A DNA stretch of 11,236 nucleotides from contig NZCE01000020.1 of the NCBI GenBank assembly GCA_002688185.1, positions 1 to 11,236 on the forward strand. Reading direction: 5' to 3'. The notes beneath the pieces are model-generated. The model searched no databases, was not told the DNA's origin, and worked only from the letters and a program-made list of their open reading frames with translations. A program made the translations under genes and the position numbers. Numbering within the stretch: the stretch's first letter is position 1; the number at the start of each line of letters is the position of its first letter. Below, piece after piece: positions 6,085-11,236 of this stretch. Source of the DNA: Spirochaetales bacterium. Its GTDB lineage: Bacteria > Spirochaetota > Spirochaetia > ARS1246.

Positions 6085-7046
6085 GCCGGTAACAAACCTG
6101 CACCCTCGGCAAAGGCGAGGAGATTGGCTTTATCCTTCTCGTCGCAGTCCAATAGGGGTGGTCGCATAGGACCTCCGGGCAGGCCAAGCTCATCGAGAAA
6201 GAACTTCAGACAGGACCAATATCTACCGGTTGCCTTTGTAACGTTAAGGTAATCTAGCTCGTAGGTATTGACGATTTCCAATGCGCTATTGGTATCTCCC
6301 GTACCGAGTCTGTCAAAAAACTCTACCTCAATCTTGGGCCACACGTTGCCGAGACCGGTGAGATAGCAGCGGGAACCGTACTGATGACCCCACAGGTGGT
6401 ACCCCATGCCGTCGCTCCCCATTACCGCAGCCTCTCCATCCGGTCCGTCCAACGCCCGAACAATATCTCGGTGCCACCCGTAGTTGCCAGAGGCGTCTTT
6501 GAAAGCTCCTACATTTGGGATTGCCGCTATGTCGAGCATTGCCTGCGGGCAGTGCCACTCCTCGCTGACCATGCCTCCTATCACGGGGAACCTGAGCACG
6601 GAGCCTGAGAAGTATCCGACAATTCCCAAGTCAACCGCATCGGATATCATCCTGAAGTGATTGAGCATGCCTTCCACGCCTGAAAAGGAGTAATATGGCG
6701 GGGTCACCATAATCCCGTCGCATCCGACATCTTTGCACTGTTTGGCCAGGTTGATCGCTATCTGTGTACCGGAATGGGCCGCACATCCCACAACCGTCAT
6801 TCTCCCGCCGGAACGTTCAACCACTGCTTTGATGGCAAGCATACGTTCGGCATCGGTCATGCTGAAGAACTCACCGGTGCTGCCGGCAACAATCACGTTT
6901 TTAATACCACCATCAATATAGAGATCGGTGAGAGCCTTCATTCCTCCCAAATCAAGTGAATAGTCTCTGTTAAAAGTTGTCGTCATGGCAACAACAGGAC
7001 CCACGAGGGCGTCCTTTATCTTTTTTGCAGCTACAGTGTTTCCCAT
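6081..7046 (-). CDS. DapA-family aldolase/lyase (dihydrodipicolinate synthase/KDG aldolase-like)
   Basis: A 321-residue class I TIM-barrel enzyme that forms a Schiff base with 2-oxo acids. Visible family features, counted from Met at 7046, are the substrate-carboxylate loop AGSTGEFFS near 54-62, the catalytic Tyr119 in VTPPYYSF, and the Schiff-base Lys183 in GAFKDASGN. The ATG at 7046 is chosen because GGAAGGAAGA (7051-7060) sits 4 bases before it, and the promoter at 7070-7098 would place transcription start downstream of the alternative ATG at 7082. True DapA works in lysine synthesis. Here the neighbours are an aldo/keto reductase, a sulfatase remnant and an enolase-superfamily stub, so a catabolic 2-keto-3-deoxy sugar acid aldolase or dehydratase is more likely, by inference. 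It is the first gene of the operon and overlaps the reductase gene by 4 bases. Confidence 0.87.
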   Translation of the reverse strand: MGNTVAAKKIKDALVGPVVAMTTTFNRDYSLDLGGMKALTDLYIDGGIKNVIVAGSTGEFFSMTDAERMLAIKAVVERSGGRMTVVGCAAHSGTQIAINLAKQCKDVGCDGIMVTPPYYSFSGVEGMLNHFRMISDAVDLGIVGYFSGSVLRFPVIGGMVSEEWHCPQAMLDIAAIPNVGAFKDASGNYGWHRDIVRALDGPDGEAAVMGSDGMGYHLWGHQYGSRCYLTGLGNVWPKIEVEFFDRLGTGDTNSALEIVNTYELDYLNVTKATGRYWSCLKFFLDELGLPGGPMRPPLLDCDEKDKANLLAFAEGAGLLPA

Positions 7047-7069
7047 GGTATCTTCCTTCCGAGGAATAT

Positions 7070-7098
7070 ATTTTATGGACATGTTGTCCGAGTTACAA
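7070..7098 (-). promoter_or_regulatory. Promoter of the aldolase-reductase operon
   Basis: Minus-strand TTGTAA (7093-7098), 17 bases of spacer and TAAAAT (7070-7075). The predicted transcript would begin near 7063, leaving a leader of about 17 bases that is almost filled by the ribosome binding site. The -35 overlaps a small inverted repeat, GTTGT (7083-7087) and ACAAC (7095-7099), which might be a regulator site. Confidence 0.65.
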
Positions 7099-7144
7099 CT
7101 GTCATGTCAGCCATAAGCAGAAAGATCCGCATCTTTTTTTTCGT

Positions 7145-7173
7145 TTGACGTTCTCCGCCTGCCGCCTTAGACT
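7145..7173 (+). promoter_or_regulatory. Possible promoter of the membrane protein gene
   Basis: TTGACG (7145-7150), 17 bases of spacer and TAGACT (7168-7173). The -35 is strong and the -10 matches at four of six positions. Transcription would start at about 7180, practically on the ATG at 7181, which fits the lack of a ribosome binding site there and suggests a leaderless message. Confidence 0.4.
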
Positions 7174-7180
7174 TTACTGT

Positions 7181-7948
7181 ATGGAGTTCTGTGTTTTTTT
7201 TACCGCTCTGCTCACCGTAAGATTGATATTTTATTCATCTCCGTATAGGAAACATATAGCATTCTATGGCCTGAAAGCCGCAGCTGAATCCGGCATATTC
7301 GTGGCGCTTTTTATTAGCTCATTTGAAATTGAGTTGGCCTGCGTGGGCCTGTTCATTGCACTGAACCTTTTGACGTTTATCATAGAAACAAGACTTCCGC
7401 ATACGCATGCTGCAACGGATCGCCGTCGCGCGGACCGCCGTTGCGCGGATCGCCGTTGCGCGGACCGCCCCCTTTCGCTGCATTATTTCCCGGGACTAGT
7501 CCTATATATCGCATGTTTTGGTCTCGTGGTTTTATCAGGCAAGATCTCATCATTTGAGGCACATGTAATTGAGCTGGCCGAGAATGCGCCCATTCTGCAA
7601 CGGATTGAGCTCTACATAATCATTATTGGTAGTTTGTTAATTCTGTCGGAAGAAGAACACATTATTCAGTTTTTTCGTCGATTTGCAATGAGTGAAGAGG
7701 ATAGAGATCAACAGCGCAACAGGATAGCCCAGCAACGAATAATTGGATTTGCAGAAAGGCTGCTTATTTATATTCTCATTATGTTTTCACAATATATAGC
7801 CGCCGGCATCATTGCCGGATCAAAACTCATAGTTAGCGCAGGGGCGTCAAAGCAGCAGCGGATCGGCATGCTTACGGCATCAATTGCATCGGTCTGCCTA
7901 GCAGTGGCAACGGCCATGGTGATAAACCTACTCCGGAGCAGGATATAA
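7181..7948 (+). CDS. Polytopic membrane protein of unknown family
   Basis: I do not recognise this gene. From ATG 7181 it gives 255 residues with about six or seven hydrophobic segments, near residues 1-18, 28-46, 48-68, 102-122, 142-158, 188-215 and 225-250. Between the third and fourth lies an Arg-rich loop built of the pentapeptide DRRCA repeated (residues 80-97), which by the positive-inside rule should face the cytoplasm. A second charged loop, EEEHIIQFFRRF then SEEDRDQQRNR (about 156-183), is probably cytoplasmic too. The frame is open further upstream, but that part lies over the divergent aldolase gene and reads as a shadow. No ribosome site precedes the ATG. The gene converges on the helicase gene with 18 bases between the stops and no visible terminator. 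Confidence 0.65.
   Translation: MEFCVFFTALLTVRLIFYSSPYRKHIAFYGLKAAAESGIFVALFISSFEIELACVGLFIALNLLTFIIETRLPHTHAATDRRRADRRCADRRCADRPLSLHYFPGLVLYIACFGLVVLSGKISSFEAHVIELAENAPILQRIELYIIIIGSLLILSEEEHIIQFFRRFAMSEEDRDQQRNRIAQQRIIGFAERLLIYILIMFSQYIAAGIIAGSKLIVSAGASKQQRIGMLTASIASVCLAVATAMVINLLRSRI
7418..7469 (+). repeat. 15-bp in-frame tandem repeat, about 3.5 copies
   Basis: Units begin at 7418, 7433 and 7448, with a 7-base partial at 7463. The first unit is GATCGCCGTCGCGCG; the others differ by one or two bases. Each encodes Asp-Arg-Arg-Cys/Arg-Ala. The repeat is much more GC-rich than the rest of the gene. Units differing by single bases suggest slippage expansion with later drift. Confidence 0.9.
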
Positions 7949-7966
7949 GACATTATTGAGGCCGTC

Positions 7967-10345
7967 TCACAACTCGCCGCCTTCATCACTGACCTGATCA
8001 GGCAGAAACTGAATAACCTCTTTGGGGGACTGTACGCTTGCATAATCGGCATACTCGGGAGTTAGCTGCCGCTTGTAGCTACGCGACTCATATCGCCTGC
8101 CGATAAACAATACCATTCCCGTGTCATTCTCATCACGTATGACTCTCCCGGCGGCTTGGAGCACTTTATTCATCCCCGGATATTGGTAGGCATACGAAAA
8201 ACCATGATTGAAACGCCGCTCATAAAACTGCTTAATTAAATTGCGCTCGTTTGATACCGGCGGCAATCCAACACCCACTATGACAACTCCGATAAGTCGA
8301 CTGCCCACAAGATCGATTCCCTCACCAAAGACGCCTCCGAGCACTGCAAAGGCGATATTGCCTTCCGACGGATCCTTCTCAAATTTTTCCAAAAAGCCTT
8401 GGCGCTCCGAGTCCTCCATGCCGGGTTTCTGCACGAGCACTTTGATAGCAGGGTTTCGTCTCCCAAGTGTTTGGTACACCATCTCCAGATAAACATACGA
8501 CGGGAAATAAAACAGATAATTCCCGCGCCCATACAATAATTCCGCGTATTCGGCGATTCGTCCCACCGATGATTCCCGATCTCGGTATTTCGTTGAGACC
8601 GACGCATCAATATAAACATTCAGATTCTCCGGCGGGAACGGCGAGAGCAATGACAACTGCTGCACATCTTCTCCCCGGTCCAGCAGGGGCACAAAATACT
8701 CAAACGGAGTAAGTGTGGCCGAAAAAAAGACCGTCGAACGGCACCTGTCAGAGATATTGCTCAGGTGGAGCGACGGATCTATACAGAGTAGCTTCACGAT
8801 AACATCACTCGCCGCTAGCTCTACGGTTACCGCGTGACCCTCGTCCTTCAAGTCAGAGATAACGGAAAACTGAAGCAGCGACCGGTACAGATCGAGTATT
8901 TTATCTTCAACCTCAATAGCTTCGCTTTCGCCACCAAAGTAATCCTGCAGCGCTACCATCAGATCTTGGACCAAATCCGCAAAAGCGCCATCAATCTCTT
9001 CAGCGGCCGTGTATCGTAGACCATCGACTTTCATTTCCTTCCTGAGGGCTCCGCAGTAGTCGTTTAGCCCTTTGAGCTTGTCACGAAGCTGAGGGTAGCG
9101 CTTGCCATCAATCAGCCGCATGACCGCGAGAACCTGCCTTTTCTGTATTACGCCCGTGTACATATCTCTGCCACGGTCCACTAGGTTATGTCCCTCATCC
9201 ACCAGCAACATGTACCCAGATGCATCCCCGTCTAGAAAGAATCTTCTAAGATACACCATGGGATCAAACACATAATTATAATCGCATATAACAATGTCCG
9301 ACTCAGCTGAAATATCGAGGGATAGCTCGTGCGGGCATAAGGTGTTTTCCCTGGCAAGCCTGCTAATCGTCTCCCTTGTGCAGTTCATCGTCGACTCACT
9401 ATCGAGTTTCTGAAGCACGGCCGGAAGCCGCTCATAGTACCCCTTTGCAAACGGGCAAATCTCTGGTTTGCACATTGCAAGACCGAGAAAGCAGACCTTA
9501 CTGCGTGCGGAAATGGTAGTTGCCCGTACCGCCGCGCCTCTGTCCCTCAATGTTTCTACAAAGTACTCAGCGTTTTGCTGCGTAGACGTGCGCGCGGAGA
9601 GATAAAAAATCACGTCACATTGGCCCAGAGCCATGCCCTTCAAGGCGGGAAAGAGAGTCGCTGCTGTCTTGCCTATTCCGGTGGGTGCCCTCACAAACAA
9701 CTTATGCCCGTTTTCAACCGCTTGTGCTGCCGATTCCATGAGCTTCTCCTGGCCCTCTCTCACCTTTGGAAAAGGAAAGGATGCCGCAGTGAGAGTTCCA
9801 TTGCGGTTTTTCAAGCGCAAAAGGGTTTGTCGCAGACGCCGGAGATATTCATCAACTAGGGTTGAGAAAAATGCATTAAGATCGTCGGCGGTGAAGGAGT
9901 AATCAAAAATTCTCACCTCGCGGGACTGCAAATGCACATAGGTGAGATGGACGAGGATAACGTCACAATGCATTTGCATGACATATATAGCCGCGTATAT
10001 TTTTGCCTGTGCCAGATGCTGACTATGTGGTGTTATTTCAGCAAGACTAATTCCGGTGGATTTTATCTCCTCAATTACCGTCGTGTCGCCGGTTTCCAGC
10101 AGACCATCCATTCTCCCCCTGATAAGTAGTTGAATATCATCGGTAGTATGGATGTGGTTTATTGTATACTCAGAACGGTAATCAGCCGGCCGGGAGGCTT
10201 GGATATGCTGGTGTGCCAGCATGCCCTCGCGTTCAAGCCTTCTTGCCCGTCCGGCCGTAGAAATGTCACCCCCCGGGCTCGAGAACGCCGCGAGACCTCG
10301 GACTGAAACTTCAGCATTGTAGCGCTCGCGTAATGCTTTCGTCAT
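7967..10345 (-). CDS. Fusion of PD-(D/E)XK nuclease and XPD/DinG-type Fe-S helicase
   Basis: A 792-residue protein. Residues ~1-180 look like a RecB/Cas4-type nuclease: GRMDGL (Asp80), VIEEIKST (Glu93, Lys95), then Gln113 and Tyr117 in HLAQAKIYAAIY. The remainder is a superfamily 2 XPD/DinG-like helicase: Walker A APTGIGKT (220-227); four cysteines at 285, 292, 297 and 337 placed like the XPD 4Fe-4S domain; motif II LVDEGHN (Asp383-His386); motif III FFSATLTP (541-548); motif V GGVFGEGIDLVG (670-681); and motif VI QAAGRVIR (730-737). All key residues are present, so both activities are expected: 5'-3' DNA unwinding and single-strand cleavage. DNA repair, recombination or defence are the plausible roles, by inference. 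The ATG at 10345 follows an in-frame TAG, but no clear ribosome site is seen. It lies 69 bases after the activase gene on the same strand. Confidence 0.9.
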   Translation of the reverse strand: MTKALRERYNAEVSVRGLAAFSSPGGDISTAGRARRLEREGMLAHQHIQASRPADYRSEYTINHIHTTDDIQLLIRGRMDGLLETGDTTVIEEIKSTGISLAEITPHSQHLAQAKIYAAIYVMQMHCDVILVHLTYVHLQSREVRIFDYSFTADDLNAFFSTLVDEYLRRLRQTLLRLKNRNGTLTAASFPFPKVREGQEKLMESAAQAVENGHKLFVRAPTGIGKTAATLFPALKGMALGQCDVIFYLSARTSTQQNAEYFVETLRDRGAAVRATTISARSKVCFLGLAMCKPEICPFAKGYYERLPAVLQKLDSESTMNCTRETISRLARENTLCPHELSLDISAESDIVICDYNYVFDPMVYLRRFFLDGDASGYMLLVDEGHNLVDRGRDMYTGVIQKRQVLAVMRLIDGKRYPQLRDKLKGLNDYCGALRKEMKVDGLRYTAAEEIDGAFADLVQDLMVALQDYFGGESEAIEVEDKILDLYRSLLQFSVISDLKDEGHAVTVELAASDVIVKLLCIDPSLHLSNISDRCRSTVFFSATLTPFEYFVPLLDRGEDVQQLSLLSPFPPENLNVYIDASVSTKYRDRESSVGRIAEYAELLYGRGNYLFYFPSYVYLEMVYQTLGRRNPAIKVLVQKPGMEDSERQGFLEKFEKDPSEGNIAFAVLGGVFGEGIDLVGSRLIGVVIVGVGLPPVSNERNLIKQFYERRFNHGFSYAYQYPGMNKVLQAAGRVIRDENDTGMVLFIGRRYESRSYKRQLTPEYADYASVQSPKEVIQFLPDQVSDEGGEL

Positions 10346-10414
10346 TATGTTTGCAGGTGGCTATAAAGTTCTAACCATGGCGCCGTCCGGCTAGGCTTGA
10401 GATGGGCACGGGTT

Positions 10415-11236
10415 TTAGTTGTGTTTCACCGGAGTATCTGTATGTGAGGAAACCGTAGCGACCCACTCTTCTGCTATCTCTTCATCAACGAATCCTGCAT
10501 CCTCCATGGGGTACATCTTGCCTATTTTTGCGGATTTACTCTTGCCCAGCGGATGGTATGGCAGGAGATCAACCTGCTCAATGTGGCTGAATCGATTGGC
10601 AATGTCAGCAATGCCGAGCAGATGTTCCTCTCGAGCATTCTTGCCCGGAATGAGCGGACATCTGAGCACTATGTGAACACCTTCCTCATCAAGAAGCTCG
10701 AGATTTTTGAGAATCGTTGGATTTGGAAATCCAGTGAAATCTGCGTGGAGACCGGAATCGGTCTCCTTGTAGTCATACAAAAATATGTCTATAAGCGGTA
10801 TTAGCTCCAGGAATCGTTCAGAAGGGCCCTGCCCGCTTGTTTCGATACAGGTGTGGAGCTCATGCTGTTTTGCGCCTCTAAGAAGGGCAGTCGTGAATGC
10901 AAATTGCGACAGAGGCTCCCCACCCGACACAGTCATGCCTCCGCCCGAGGTCTTATAAAACGGCAGATCTTTCATCACCTCGGCAACCACCTCATCCACG
11001 GTCATTTTTTTGCCGATGAGCTCAAGGGCCTGGGCGTAGCATTCCTCTGTGCAAAGCCCGCAGCGGTCGCATTCTGCGCGATTGAAGACATGAATATCAT
11101 TCTCCATGACGTGACACCCGTAGGGGCAAGTTTTGAAACAGAAGCCGCAGCCAATGCATTTCTCCGGCAGAAATGAGATTTCAGACCGCAATTCCTGACT
11201 TTCCGGATTATGACACCACGCGCATTTTAGCGGGCA
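10415..11236 (-). CDS. Glycyl-radical-enzyme activating protein (radical SAM), N-terminus outside window
   Basis: 273 residues are visible; the frame is open to the right edge, so the start is missing, probably by about 35 residues. The visible part begins exactly at the radical SAM cluster motif CPLKCAWCHNPES (CxxxCxxC). Two ferredoxin-type 4Fe-4S motifs follow, CIGCGFCFKTCP and CDRCGLCTEEC, the insert that separates activases of the glycerol dehydratase and benzylsuccinate type from plain pyruvate formate-lyase activase. Then come MTVSGGEPLSQ (SAM binding), CIETSGQG and FLYDYKETD. The enzyme cleaves S-adenosylmethionine to install a glycyl radical on a partner enzyme under anaerobic conditions. 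The partner gene is not in the window and may lie to the right. The ATG-less TTG at 11191 is an internal codon, not the start. Confidence 0.93.
   Translation of the reverse strand, partial: CPLKCAWCHNPESQELRSEISFLPEKCIGCGFCFKTCPYGCHVMENDIHVFNRAECDRCGLCTEECYAQALELIGKKMTVDEVVAEVMKDLPFYKTSGGGMTVSGGEPLSQFAFTTALLRGAKQHELHTCIETSGQGPSERFLELIPLIDIFLYDYKETDSGLHADFTGFPNPTILKNLELLDEEGVHIVLRCPLIPGKNAREEHLLGIADIANRFSHIEQVDLLPYHPLGKSKSAKIGKMYPMEDAGFVDEEIAEEWVATVSSHTDTPVKHN

Noticed and set aside
7047..7082. Alternative aldolase start at ATG 7082, adding 12 residues
   Set aside because: It lies upstream of the likely transcription start and overlaps the -10 box, while the ATG at 7046 has a strong ribosome binding site at the right distance.
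6977..7180. Upstream extension of the membrane protein frame, starting at 6977
   Set aside because: It runs antisense over the start of the aldolase gene and over that gene's promoter and ribosome site, and reads as low-complexity shadow sequence; the ATG at 7181 begins the hydrophobic protein.
7418..7469. CRISPR-like array suspected from the tandem repeat
   Set aside because: The units are 15 bp, contiguous without spacers, and in frame within a coding sequence.
7949..7966. Bidirectional terminator between the convergent membrane protein and helicase genes
   Set aside because: The 18-base gap contains no inverted repeat or T-run.
8278..8619. Minus-strand frame of 113 codons within the helicase gene
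   Set aside because: It overlaps conserved helicase motifs in another frame and reads as a shadow.
10346..10414. Promoter or hairpin in the 69-base gap before the helicase gene
   Set aside because: Only a short GCCG/CGGC palindrome with a 2-base loop is seen, and no -35/-10 pair with acceptable spacing.

Overview
The window looks like part of a bacterial chromosome of middling GC content. The gene set suggests a strict anaerobe: there is an oxygen-sensitive glycyl-radical-enzyme activase, a DUF1638 protein, and several small metabolic genes next to decaying ones. The phylum cannot be fixed from this sequence.

Layout. (1) Positions 1-2031, all on the minus strand, are the wreck of a defence island. 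It holds an intact AbiEi-type antitoxin gene, a dead AbiEii toxin gene (in-frame stop, truncated), a C-terminal scrap that resembles an ImmA/IrrE metallopeptidase joined to the toxin remnant, and a C-terminal scrap of what is probably a type I restriction HsdR subunit. The island abuts the 3' end of a tRNA-Val(CAC) gene (2039-2111, minus), the usual docking side for integrating elements. Short repeats flank that tRNA on both sides. (2) Positions 2205-4685, plus strand, hold a MATE efflux transporter, a DUF1638 protein, and a frameshifted N-terminal stub of an enolase-superfamily (mandelate racemase/muconate lactonizing) enzyme. (3) Positions 4698-7046, minus strand, form a carbohydrate-acid catabolic operon: a DapA-family aldolase/lyase, an aldo/keto reductase overlapping it by 4 nt, then a degenerate sulfatase. 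The operon has a good sigma-70-like promoter and a strong ribosome binding site. (4) Positions 7181-7948, plus strand, encode an unrecognised polytopic membrane protein with a pentapeptide tandem repeat in a loop. (5) Positions 7967-10345, minus strand, encode a large fusion of a PD-(D/E)XK (RecB/Cas4-like) nuclease and an XPD/DinG-type iron-sulfur helicase. (6) Position 10415 to the right edge, minus strand, is a glycyl-radical-enzyme activase whose N-terminus lies outside the window.

How the genes fit together. Dehydratase (enolase superfamily), aldolase (DapA family), aldo/keto reductase and sulfatase are the enzyme classes of a non-phosphorylating route for a (possibly sulfated) sugar. 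Two of the four are broken, and the reductase lacks the canonical catalytic His, so the pathway appears to be dying here. The best candidates for an under-described system are the nuclease-helicase fusion with its adjacent genes, and the orphaned AbiEi antitoxin that keeps a likely operator after losing its toxin.
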